Below, in pieces: positions 28,166 through 36,629 of a DNA stretch of 64,000 nucleotides. The stretch is taken from contig NZ_FOSS01000006.1 in NCBI RefSeq assembly GCF_900114355.1, positions 186,001 through 250,000 of the forward strand. The letters run 5' to 3'. The stretch comes from Lysobacter sp. cf310. GTDB taxonomy: Bacteria; Pseudomonadota; Gammaproteobacteria; Xanthomonadales; Xanthomonadaceae. Both the position numbers and the translations under genes were made by a program. The notes beneath the pieces are model-generated. The model worked only from the letters and a program-made list of their open reading frames with translations. It had not been told where the DNA came from and ran no database searches. Each line of letters opens with the position of its first letter. Position 1 is the stretch's first letter.

Positions 28166-31100
28166 ATGGCCGCGGACCCGTATGCGAGCGAGAACATGCA
28201 CGAAATCGAATTGATCAAGGCCACGGAGCTGTTCGATCCGGAGTGGTACCGGCGTGAGTATCCTGACGTGGCCGCTATCGGCATGGACCCGGCCGAACAC
28301 TACTACCGCTTTGGCGCGCGCATGTTTCGCGACCCCAGTCGGGCATTCAGCACACGCTATTACCTGGGCGCCTATCCGGACGTCGCGGCGGCGGCGATCA
28401 ATCCGCTGGTGCACTACGTCCGTCATGGCCGCGCCGAGGGGCGCAAGCCTCGCCCGAATACGCAGGTTCGCAGCCGTTACGGCGTCAGCGTGGACGTGGT
28501 GATCCCGGTCTACAACGCCCTGTCCGATGTCGAGCAATGCATCGAATCGGTTCTGGCCTGTCGCGACGGTCTGGATGTCCGGGTGCTGGTGGTGAACGAC
28601 GGCTCGGATGCCGAGACGACCTCCTGGTTGCGCGAACGCTGCGCGCGCGGTCCGGCTCTCACATTGATCGAGCATCCGCGCAATCTGGGCTACACCCGCG
28701 CGGTCAACAGCGGCCTGCGTGCAGCGAACGCCCAGTACCTGGTCACCCTCAATAGCGACACGATAGTAAGCGAGGGCTGGCTCAAGGGCATGCTGCGCTG
28801 CATGGCTTCGGATCGCGAATTGGGCATCGTGGGTCCGCTGTCCAATGCGGCCAGCTGGCAGAACGTGCCGGAGCTGTTCGATCCCGATGGTTCGTTCTCG
28901 GTCAACGCCTTGCCGCCAGGCTTCGACGTCGCGGCGATGGCGCGCACCGTTGCGGCGGCGAGCAAGCGTCGTTATCCCAAGCTGCCCTTCGTCAACGGGT
29001 TTTGCTTCTTGATGCGCCGCGAGGTGGTGGACGCCATCGGATTTATGGATGAGGCATCGTTTCCGGAGGGCTACGGCGAGGAGAACGACTATTGCGTGCG
29101 GGCCGCGGACGCCGGATTCAAGCTCGCCATCGCCGACGACGTGTACGTGTTTCATGCTAAGTCCAAGAGCTTCGGTCATACCCGTCGCAGAGCGCTCTCG
29201 GAGGCGGGATCGCGCATTCTGCGCCGCAAGCATGGCGATGGCCGGTTCGGCGCGATCGTCGCCAGGATGCGCTCCGATAGCGGTCTGGATCGGGTCAGGG
29301 CCGATGTCAGAGCAGCGTTGCGACGGCCCATGCAGGGCGATGCCGATCTGAGCGCGCCTCCGCGTGTCCTCTTCCTGCTCCCCGTCAAGGGCGGCGGCGG
29401 CGGCGCCCACTCGGTGGTCCAGGAATGCGCCGAACTGGTCAAGATGGGCGTCCTCGCGCGCGTCGCGGTGGGCCGCGATCAGCTCGCCGGCTTCCATCAC
29501 ATGTACCGCGACATGCCCGGATCGAGCGAGCTGTTCGTCGGCTTCTCGCAGGCGGATCTGGTCGATCTGGCCGACGACTACGATGTCGTGATCGCGACCA
29601 TATTCTCCTCTGTACCCATGCTGAAACGCGTGCACGAGGCTTGCCCGCACGTGTTGCCTGCCTATTACGTGCAGGACTACGAGCCGATGTTCTTCGAGCC
29701 GGGAAGCCCGCAGTGGATCGCGGCCAAGGCCTCCTACACGCTGATCCCTAACGCGCTGCTGTTCGCCAAGACCCATTGGATCTGCAATATGGTCCGACAG
29801 GAGCACGCTGTCGAGGTGAACAAGGTCGAGCCCAGCATCGACCACGCCACCTACTCGCCCCGGCCGCGAAAGGCGGATGCCCGCTTGCGCATCGCTGCGA
29901 TGATCCGCCCGCAGACGCCTTATCGCGGCGCCGAGCGCACGATGCGGCTGTTGTCGCGGCTGACGGCGCGGTTTCCAGGCGCGTTGAGCTTTAGTCTGTT
30001 CGGTTGCAGCGAGGACGACCCGCGCTTCCAGGCGCTGCCGCGCGATTTCGAGTATCGCAATCACGGCGTGCTCGATCGGCCCGAGGTGGCTGCCTTGCTC
30101 GCCGATTCCGACCTGTTCATCGACCTGTCGGACTATCAGGCCTTCGGGCGTACGTCCTTGGAGGCCATGGCCTCCGGCTGCGCTGCGGTTGTGCCGGAGC
30201 ACGGCGGCGGCGACGAGTATGCGATCGACGGCCACAACGCGCTGGTGGTCGACAGTTTCGATGAGGACGCCTGTTTCCAACGCATCGGCGCCCTGTTGTC
30301 CGAACCCGCGGAGCTGAGCCGCCTGCGCCTCGCCGGGCTGCGGACCGCGTCGCGTTACTCCGTACGCGCCGCCGCGGTCAGCGAGTTGGACCTGTTCTCG
30401 CGGGCCCTGGCCGGGCACCGCGCGGGCACTCATGCGCAGGCGAAGCCAATCCTCAAACTGATGCACGCGCGGCGCGGAGACGATCTGCCGACGGGCTCGG
30501 CTTACGTCAGAACCTTGCTGCCTTACGGCGCCCGCGCGGTGCGCAGCGCCTGGCGGGTCAAGCCGCAACCGCTGTCGTTGCCCACGCCGGGCTCGGCGCA
30601 ATGCCTGCTGATACAACGTGATGCCGCCGGTATCGGTCTGGCCGAACTGACCGAGTGGCTACCGGCCTGGCGCGCATGCGGCGCCAGCCTGGTCTATGAG
30701 CTAGACGACGATCTGCTGGATGGGCAGGCCCTGAAGGCACGCAAATTCGGCGGTGATACGACGGAGCTGGCGCGCAAGGTCGCCTGGTTGAGCGAGCACG
30801 CGGATCTGGTGACGGTGTCGACCGAGCCGCTGGCCGAGCTGCTGGCGGGACGCAATCCGAACGTTCAGGTCGTACCGAACCTGCTGGACGGCGACTTGTG
30901 GCGTCTGGGGAGCGAACGCGACCACCACTCCGGCCCATACGCCAGGGCGGCGGATGGGCCGATCCGCGTCGGCTATATCGGTACCCCCTCGCACGATCAG
31001 GATCTGGCTTTGGTGACCGATGCGATGCAACGCCTGCAGGCGCGCTACGGGCCGCGTATCGAGGTCGAGGTGATCGGTGCCTTCCAGAATATCGCGCCGA

Positions 31101-31519
31101 TGTTCGGACGTCGGATCGCACTGCCCAGAAGCACCGACTATCCGAACTTCGTGAATTGGTTGCTGCAGCGCGTGCACTGGGATATCGGCATCATTCCGCT
31201 GGCGGACGACCGCTTCAACCGCTCCAAGTCCAATCTGAAGTTTCTCGAATACGCGGCCCTGGACATGGCGATCGTGTGCTCGGACATGGAGAGCTATCGC
31301 AACATCGGCCGCCACGAGGCCAATGCCCTGATGGTCGCCAATGAAACCAACGTCTGGTGCGAGGCGGTGGAGCGTCTCATCGACCATCCCGGTCTGCGTC
31401 AGGAGCTCGCCCGGTGCGCGCGCTCCGAGGTGCAGGCTCGTTGGTGCATCGACGGCAAGTTCGTCGATCGACTCCCCCGGCCTGCGTCGGCAGGCCGCCC
31501 TTCCGCTCCTCTCGCCTAA
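28166..31519 (+). CDS. Three-domain glycosyltransferase (GT2 + GT4-like + GT4-like)
   Basis: Protein of 1117 residues. Two copies of a short motif open it (FDPEWYRREYPDVA with HYYRFGAR, then FSTRYYLGAYPDVA with HYVRHGRAEGRKP). A GT2 domain follows from about 107 (VDVVIPVYN, VVNDGSD, TLNSDTIV, FVNGFCFLMRRE, GYGEENDYC). A first GT-B/GT4-like domain starts near 398 (PRVLFLLPVKGGGGGAHS, with LFIDLSDYQAFGRTSLEAMA). A second GT4-like domain starts near 811 (QCLLIQRDAAGIGLAE, RVGYIGTPSHDQD, NLKFLEYAALDMAIV). One polypeptide could therefore add several sugars in order. It lies 10 bases after the coiled-coil gene in the same operon. Confidence 0.88.
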   Translation: MAADPYASENMHEIELIKATELFDPEWYRREYPDVAAIGMDPAEHYYRFGARMFRDPSRAFSTRYYLGAYPDVAAAAINPLVHYVRHGRAEGRKPRPNTQVRSRYGVSVDVVIPVYNALSDVEQCIESVLACRDGLDVRVLVVNDGSDAETTSWLRERCARGPALTLIEHPRNLGYTRAVNSGLRAANAQYLVTLNSDTIVSEGWLKGMLRCMASDRELGIVGPLSNAASWQNVPELFDPDGSFSVNALPPGFDVAAMARTVAAASKRRYPKLPFVNGFCFLMRREVVDAIGFMDEASFPEGYGEENDYCVRAADAGFKLAIADDVYVFHAKSKSFGHTRRRALSEAGSRILRRKHGDGRFGAIVARMRSDSGLDRVRADVRAALRRPMQGDADLSAPPRVLFLLPVKGGGGGAHSVVQECAELVKMGVLARVAVGRDQLAGFHHMYRDMPGSSELFVGFSQADLVDLADDYDVVIATIFSSVPMLKRVHEACPHVLPAYYVQDYEPMFFEPGSPQWIAAKASYTLIPNALLFAKTHWICNMVRQEHAVEVNKVEPSIDHATYSPRPRKADARLRIAAMIRPQTPYRGAERTMRLLSRLTARFPGALSFSLFGCSEDDPRFQALPRDFEYRNHGVLDRPEVAALLADSDLFIDLSDYQAFGRTSLEAMASGCAAVVPEHGGGDEYAIDGHNALVVDSFDEDACFQRIGALLSEPAELSRLRLAGLRTASRYSVRAAAVSELDLFSRALAGHRAGTHAQAKPILKLMHARRGDDLPTGSAYVRTLLPYGARAVRSAWRVKPQPLSLPTPGSAQCLLIQRDAAGIGLAELTEWLPAWRACGASLVYELDDDLLDGQALKARKFGGDTTELARKVAWLSEHADLVTVSTEPLAELLAGRNPNVQVVPNLLDGDLWRLGSERDHHSGPYARAADGPIRVGYIGTPSHDQDLALVTDAMQRLQARYGPRIEVEVIGAFQNIAPMFGRRIALPRSTDYPNFVNWLLQRVHWDIGIIPLADDRFNRSKSNLKFLEYAALDMAIVCSDMESYRNIGRHEANALMVANETNVWCEAVERLIDHPGLRQELARCARSEVQARWCIDGKFVDRLPRPASAGRPSAPLA

Positions 31520-31540
31520 TCGGGTCCGGTCCGAGCGCGC

Positions 31541-32719
31541 ATGTCGAATCCAGCCAAAGTACTGTTCTTCTCATACGCGGACAGGCGTTACGACCTGTTC
31601 GCGATCCCATACGTTTACTTCGCCTTGAGGAGCAATCCAGACTCCCTGGTGGAGATATGCCTGCAGGACTACGATTCCTTCCAGGTCCGTTACGCGCGCG
31701 CATTGGCGATCCTGGAAGAGGCTTATCCAGGACGCTTCCTGATTCGCCAGTCCGAACTCGCGCGCAAACAGCCGCGCATCGTCCCGAACGTGGTGCGCTT
31801 TGTGGAGGCGCCGCAGCTCAAGGCGCGTTACATCTATATCGGCGACATCGATCTGCTGGTGTTCGAAGACGTCTGCGAAGTGCATGAGGAGCTGATCGCG
31901 CGTCACGCGCTTGCGTTCAGCAACATCTTGCGGCTGCAGTTCGCCATGTCCGAGAAGCCGCGCCTGTCCGGTCTGCACTTCTGCGAGTACGATCGCTACT
32001 ATCCCTTGCCCTCGATTCAGGACCTGGATCTGGCAGTCGAGAACGACGAGTACGTGCTGTACGAATGCATGCGCAGAAAGGGCTTGATGGTGCCGATGGA
32101 CTTCCAGCAGCGTCCGGAGTGCGGCCTGCATATGTCGCTCAGTCGCGATCCGCTGGGGCGCACCACCGGCAGCGCGGGCGGCCACTACTCGCGCGAGAAC
32201 GCGCATGGCTGGGGCGGTCGGCATTATTACGGCGAATTCCTTAAGCAGATTCGGGAGCCGGGCTTCGCGCGGCTGTATCCGCATCTGGACCTGGAATTCC
32301 GGCTGCTGCTGCTGGCGGCCGAAGGTTTGGCGACCGGGAAATCGCACAGCCTACACCGCGCCGCGACCTCGTTCCTGCTCGACAAGCGCCTGATCGTCAC
32401 GGAGCGAGCGTTCTCGGCCAAGGAGATCTACGACCGTCGCCACGATGCGATCGTGAGCGGCGACATGGAGGCCGCCGAATCGATCGGGATCACGCTGTGC
32501 ATGGTATGGCCCAATCGTCTGGACGTGTGGTTCAAGCAGGCCTGGTTGTGGATGCAGATGGGCAAGGTCGAGTTCGCGGTGGAGGCTTTGTCGCATATCG
32601 CTGATATGCAAGGCGGCGTGGCCTTTCTGCAGTCCGGAGACTTCATCAAGGTTCATGGCAACGCGATCGCCGATTCCGGTCGCACCGGCCACGAGTTACT
32701 GCGACGGCTCTCGGCCTGA
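31541..32719 (+). CDS. Glycan-cluster protein of unknown function with DxD motif
   Basis: Protein of 392 residues, start ATG 31541. I do not recognise a named family. The N-terminal half has alternating strands and helices and a hydrophobic strand ending in YIYIGDIDLLVFED (Asp102-x-Asp104), which resembles the metal-binding DxD of GT-A glycosyltransferases. A second part holds HFCEYDRYYPL and GGHYSRENAHGWGG. The C-terminal 120 residues look helical (GKVEFAVEALSHIADM), possibly TPR-like. Its position between the trimodular GT and a methyltransferase suggests a sugar-transfer or modifying role, by context only. Confidence 0.6.
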   Translation: MSNPAKVLFFSYADRRYDLFAIPYVYFALRSNPDSLVEICLQDYDSFQVRYARALAILEEAYPGRFLIRQSELARKQPRIVPNVVRFVEAPQLKARYIYIGDIDLLVFEDVCEVHEELIARHALAFSNILRLQFAMSEKPRLSGLHFCEYDRYYPLPSIQDLDLAVENDEYVLYECMRRKGLMVPMDFQQRPECGLHMSLSRDPLGRTTGSAGGHYSRENAHGWGGRHYYGEFLKQIREPGFARLYPHLDLEFRLLLLAAEGLATGKSHSLHRAATSFLLDKRLIVTERAFSAKEIYDRRHDAIVSGDMEAAESIGITLCMVWPNRLDVWFKQAWLWMQMGKVEFAVEALSHIADMQGGVAFLQSGDFIKVHGNAIADSGRTGHELLRRLSA

Positions 32720-32759
32720 GGTCGGGGGCGGTCGGGCATCCATTCCATTCGAGGTACGC

Positions 32760-33392
32760 ATGAGCGATTCGAGCATCGAGGGCCGCTTCACCCGCATCTT
32801 CAAGACCAACGCCTGGCGTTGCGACGAAAGCGTGAGCGGCCCTTCGTCCACCCTGGCGCGTACCCAGACCCTGCGCGCGGCGCTGCCGGAATTGTTCGAA
32901 TCGCACGGCATACGCTCAATGCTCGATGCCCCTTGCGGTGACTTCAATTGGATGCGGCACGTGGTGGAAGGTGCCGATCTGCGCTACACCGGCGCGGATA
33001 TCGTCCAGGATCTGGTCCAACGCAACGCCGAGGCGTTCGCTCACCTCGACAATGTCGGCTTCGTCCATGTCGACCTGACCCGCGATGCTTTGCCGCAGGC
33101 CGACCTGATGCTGTGCCGGGACTGCCTGTTCCATCTGTCGTACGAGGACACCGAGCGGGCGCTGGCGAACTTCCTGGATTCTGGCATTCCGTATTTGCTC
33201 ACCACCACGCATCTCAACAAGAATGGCTTCTCGAACCGGGACATCGCCAGTGGCGACTGGCGATGGATGGATCTGTTCGAGGCGCCCTACCTATTTCCGC
33301 GCGAGGTGAGCTGGCGGGTGGTGGACGGTGGCGGAGATCGCGAAATGTGTCTGTGGTCGCGCGATCAGGTGCCAAGGCGCCTGCAGCGCTGA
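32760..33392 (+). CDS. SAM-dependent class I methyltransferase
   Basis: Protein of 210 residues from ATG 32760. The SAM-binding motif I is MLDAPCGDFNWM, motif II YTGADIVQDLVQ, and later LMLCRDCLFHLSYED. The DAPCGDFNWM signature is found in small methyltransferases of capsule and O-antigen loci. It could cap or modify the exported glycan, an attractive link with the unusual Wzt tail since methylation at the non-reducing end ends chain growth in some ABC-dependent O-antigens; this is inference. It is the last plus-strand gene of the cluster. Confidence 0.8.
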   Translation: MSDSSIEGRFTRIFKTNAWRCDESVSGPSSTLARTQTLRAALPELFESHGIRSMLDAPCGDFNWMRHVVEGADLRYTGADIVQDLVQRNAEAFAHLDNVGFVHVDLTRDALPQADLMLCRDCLFHLSYEDTERALANFLDSGIPYLLTTTHLNKNGFSNRDIASGDWRWMDLFEAPYLFPREVSWRVVDGGGDREMCLWSRDQVPRRLQR

Positions 33393-33415
33393 GCGTGCCG
33401 GCCGCAGCACGGCGC

Positions 33416-34174
33416 TCAAGCCGGCGCGGAGGACGATGCGGCCTGGATGGGCTTGACGAGTACTGCGACCGATTGGCCGAGGTTGCCGCTGCCGCTCATT
33501 TCCTTGCCGCTGTCCCAACGGATGCTGCGGTCCAGGGCGATATGCGGCAAATGCCCGTCGTGGAGCTCGAGCACCTGCAGGCCCAGGTGCGTCGCGAACG
33601 CGCGGATCAGGTCGCGGTCCATGAACTGGTTGAGCACCTTGTCCGCGCGCTCGTCGGCCACTGAGTGTTCGAAGATGAACCAGTGGCTGGGAATGCCGAA
33701 CTCCAGGAAGGAAAAGACGATCTTGCCGCCGGGTTTGAGCGTGCGCGCGGCTTCGCGCAGATAGCGGTAGGTTTCTTCGTGCAGTAGGTGCGTGAAGACG
33801 GAGAAGAACACCACGAAGTCCGCGCTGTCGTTGGGTTCGGGAATCCGAGTGCCCGGGGCGGCGTAGAAGCGCCAGTCCTCGCGCGCGCACTGTTTGCGCG
33901 CGTACTCGTAGAGTTCTGGGACCACGTCGATGCCGACATAGGGGCCGAGCAGATAAGAGCGCAGCTGCATGGCGAGGCGGCCGCTGCCGCAGCCCACATC
34001 GATCACGCTGTGATCCGGCGCCAGCCCCAATTGCTTGAGCAGGCAGAATTCGAGCGCGCCCACCGCTTCGAAATCGCCGCCTACCGCCAACGACATCGCG
34101 CGATCCTCACCGTGGGTCTCCAGCAGGTCACGACTTTGCTTGAGGTAGCTGCTGAGGAAGTGCGGCAGTTTCAT
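33416..34174 (-). CDS. SAM-dependent class I methyltransferase, convergent with the glycan operon
   Basis: Protein of 252 residues from ATG 34174. Motif I is VIDVGCGSGRLAMQL, motif II VGIDVVPELYEYA, then DFVVFFSVFTHLLHEETYRYL and LKPGGKIVFSFLEF, a complete Methyltransf_11/25 pattern. The opening MKLPHFLSSYLKQSRDLLE is an extra helix. It lies tail to tail with the plus-strand methyltransferase with only 23 bases between, so it is separately transcribed but probably serves the same polysaccharide. The acceptor is unknown. Confidence 0.8.
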   Translation of the reverse strand: MKLPHFLSSYLKQSRDLLETHGEDRAMSLAVGGDFEAVGALEFCLLKQLGLAPDHSVIDVGCGSGRLAMQLRSYLLGPYVGIDVVPELYEYARKQCAREDWRFYAAPGTRIPEPNDSADFVVFFSVFTHLLHEETYRYLREAARTLKPGGKIVFSFLEFGIPSHWFIFEHSVADERADKVLNQFMDRDLIRAFATHLGLQVLELHDGHLPHIALDRSIRWDSGKEMSGSGNLGQSVAVLVKPIQAASSSAPA

Positions 34175-34398
34175 GATCTCGCCCGATCCGGGCCGCGTGC
34201 CGCGGCGTTGGCGCGCCGATCGCTCCGTGGATGTGCGGATACGCATCGATGCGCCAGCCAGCTTGCCCGAGCGGGCGGCTTAGGGAAATGAGCAAGGGAT
34301 GTGGACCGAGTGTGGCAACGCGGGCCGCACGCGCCGCGACGCGGCCTGGGCGGCTTAAGCGATCGGAGGCGATCGGGTCAGCGCCTCCGCGGTCTCGC

Positions 34399-34941
34399 TC
34401 AATCCGCGCGCGACCCATCCGGATTGTGTTCGATCATCCACAAGCCGGCCCACAGCTTGAGATCGAGCTCGTAGCCTTCGGCGTGCTTGCGCATCAGCCA
34501 GCCCGGCGCGTCGGCGCGCGGTACTTCGTGGACCACGATGTCCTCACCGTCGACGCCGCCGCCTTCGCCGACGCGGCGCAGCTGGCGCGCGCGCACGAAG
34601 GCGATGCGTTCGCTGCTCATGCCCGAGGAGGTCGGGCCGGTCAGCAGCACTTCGACGCGTTCGGCCTCCCAGCCGGTTTCCTCGATCAGCTCGCGGCGCG
34701 CGGCGCTTTCCAGGGTGTCGGCGTCGTGGTCGTCGCCGACCAGGCCGGCCGGCATTTCGATGGTGCGCGCGTTCAAGGGCACGCGGTACTGCTCGACGAA
34801 CAGCAGCTTATCTTCGGGCGTGACGGCGACGATGATCACCGCCATGCCCTTGCCGTGGGTGCGCTCGGCGTACTCCCAGCGGCCGCGGCGCATCATCCGC
34901 AGCCATTGGCCGTCGTACAGGGTTTCGACTGGTTCGTTCAT
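34399..34941 (-). CDS. Nudix hydrolase, ADP-ribose pyrophosphatase type
   Basis: Protein of 180 residues. The Nudix box spans GLVGDDHDADTLESAARREL and continues IEETGWEAE, with the REXXEE core (RRELIEETG). Upstream VVAVTPEDKLLFVEQYRVP and EMPAGLV are characteristic of the ADP-sugar pyrophosphatase branch (NudF/NudE). It cleaves ADP-ribose or related ADP-sugars in the cytoplasm. Specificity beyond the ADP-sugar group is inferred from the EQYR and MPAG motifs. Confidence 0.88.
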   Translation of the reverse strand: MNEPVETLYDGQWLRMMRRGRWEYAERTHGKGMAVIIVAVTPEDKLLFVEQYRVPLNARTIEMPAGLVGDDHDADTLESAARRELIEETGWEAERVEVLLTGPTSSGMSSERIAFVRARQLRRVGEGGGVDGEDIVVHEVPRADAPGWLMRKHAEGYELDLKLWAGLWMIEHNPDGSRAD

Positions 34942-34971
34942 CGCAGGTCCGGGCGTTCGTTCGCCCCGATG

Positions 34972-35898
34972 CTACGACGGAAGCGATGACGTCGCGAAGT
35001 CCAGGCCGGCGGCCTCGTGCAGGCGGCGCCGGGTCATGGGGCCGAAACGCAGGGCTTCGCACAGGCCCAGCAGCTCCGGGGCCAGGCCGCGGCCGCGCAG
35101 GAACGGGGCGGCGTCTTCGCCCAGCGGGGCGTCCAGGGCGATGGTGGTCAGGCGCCGGCACAACAGGGCCTGCTCGCGGTGTTCGCGCAGGCGCGCGGCC
35201 GCGCTAGCGGCGCCGCGCACGCGCAGGAACGGGACTTCCTCGACCCGCGCCAGCAGCGCGTCCAGGGTGCCGAAGTGGCCGAGCAGGGCCGCCGCGGTCT
35301 TGGCGCCGATGCCGGGCACGCCGGGGATGTTGTCGACGGCGTCGCCGCACAGGGCCAGGTAGTCGGCGATCTGACGGGCCTCGACGCCGTGGCGCGCCGG
35401 CACGCCGTCGGCGCGCCAGCGTTGGCCGCGCGCGTAGTCCCATTGCTCGTCGGGGCCGTCCAGCAGCTGCGACAGGTCCTTGTCGGCCGAGACGATCACG
35501 CCGCGGTAGCCCTGGGCGCGCATCGCCGCCAGGGCGCTGCCGATCAAGTCGTCGGCCTCGTACTCGCTGTGCGCCAGCACCGGCAGGCCGAGCGCGCGGC
35601 ACAGCGACTTGCAGTGCACGAACTGGCGCTTGAGTTCCTGCGGCGCCGGTTCGCGGTTGGCCTTGTAGGCCGGGTAGAAGGTGTTACGGAAGCACGAGTC
35701 CAGGGCCTCGTCGAAGGCGATCGCGATGTGGCGCGGGCGTTCGCGCTCGATCAGTTCGACCAGGAAGCGCGCGAAGCCGTGCACGGCATTGGTCGGCCAG
35801 CCCTCGGCGTCCTCGAACTCGTTGGGCATCGAGTGCCAGGCGCGGAACACGTACAGGCTGGCGTCTACCAGGTACAGCGGCGGGCGCGCGGCGCTCAT
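34972..35898 (-). CDS. 5'-3' exonuclease / flap endonuclease family (Xni/ExoIX-like)
   Basis: Protein of 308 residues made only of the PIN-like FEN/5'-3' exonuclease domain found N-terminally in DNA polymerase I. Metal-site segments are LVDASLYVFRAW, AFDEALDSCFRN, EYEADDLIGS and VSADKDLSQLL; the H3TH DNA-binding part is GDAVDNIPGVPGIGAKTAA. It may process flaps or degrade 5' ends, like E. coli Xni. Its ATG overlaps the preceding nitroreductase stop by 4 bases, so the two are co-translated. Confidence 0.9.
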   Translation of the reverse strand: MSAARPPLYLVDASLYVFRAWHSMPNEFEDAEGWPTNAVHGFARFLVELIERERPRHIAIAFDEALDSCFRNTFYPAYKANREPAPQELKRQFVHCKSLCRALGLPVLAHSEYEADDLIGSALAAMRAQGYRGVIVSADKDLSQLLDGPDEQWDYARGQRWRADGVPARHGVEARQIADYLALCGDAVDNIPGVPGIGAKTAAALLGHFGTLDALLARVEEVPFLRVRGAASAAARLREHREQALLCRRLTTIALDAPLGEDAAPFLRGRGLAPELLGLCEALRFGPMTRRRLHEAAGLDFATSSLPS

Positions 35899-36500
35899 TC
35901 GGGCGTCCAGGCGGTCAGCAGCTCGCGCGGGTCGGGACGCTCGCGCTCGGGCGCCTCGAGCTTGGGCGTGCCGATGTGGATGAAGCCGGCCACGCGCTCG
36001 TCCGCGCCCAGGCCCAGCCAGGACAGGACCTGGGCGTCGTAGGCCGGCCAGCCGGTCAGCCAGACCGCGCCGTAGCCCAGGGCCTGGGCGGCCTGGAGCA
36101 GGGCGAAACAGACGCTGCCGGCGGTCAGCAGGCGTTCCTGCTCGGGGATCTTCTCGTCGGGCCCCAGGCGCGCGATCACCACCACTATTAAAGGAGCGTG
36201 CGAGAAACGCCCGCGGTCCTTCTCGAACGCGGCCTCGCCGGCGTCGGGGTCGCGCTCGCGGCCGCGCGCGGCCAGGCGCTCGCCCAGGCTGTGGCGGGCG
36301 TCGCCGCGGATGCTGAGAAAGCGGAACGGCACGCGTTTGCCGTGGTCCGGCACACGCACCGCCGAGCGCAGCATGCGCTCGAGTTCGCGCGGGTCCGGGC
36401 CCGGTTCGGTCAGCTGTTTGGCTGGCACCGAGCGCCGAGTGTCTAGAGCCGCTAACGCTTTTTCGGATTCAGGAGGGAAGTCGGTATCGATTCGGGACAT
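35895..36500 (-). CDS. Nitroreductase family FMN oxidoreductase (YdjA-like)
   Basis: Protein of 201 residues. Typical nitroreductase opening around residue 20 (LDTRRSVPAKQLTEPGPD), then AVRVPDHGKRVPFRF, and the dimer/FMN motif QAAQALGYGAVWLTG with HIGTPK. This short form resembles E. coli YdjA, an FMN-dependent NAD(P)H oxidoreductase of unclear physiological substrate. It starts divergently from the DUF1631 gene and is coupled to the exonuclease gene (4-base overlap). Confidence 0.88.
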   Translation of the reverse strand: MSRIDTDFPPESEKALAALDTRRSVPAKQLTEPGPDPRELERMLRSAVRVPDHGKRVPFRFLSIRGDARHSLGERLAARGRERDPDAGEAAFEKDRGRFSHAPLIVVVIARLGPDEKIPEQERLLTAGSVCFALLQAAQALGYGAVWLTGWPAYDAQVLSWLGLGADERVAGFIHIGTPKLEAPERERPDPRELLTAWTPE

Positions 36501-36629
36501 CGGTCACAAAAGCCTATTTTGTGTGTGCATTCGCTGTCGTATCTTGCCACTATGCTGTTGCCAACTGCCTAAAAACGGCACGTTCGGTCCACACGATTCA
36601 AGCCCTTCACGGGAACAGGGGAACACGCA

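Noticed and set aside
28145-30616. 823-codon frame on the minus strand under the trimodular glycosyltransferase
   Set aside because: Shadow of the real plus-strand gene; no domain, start site or signal was recognised in it.
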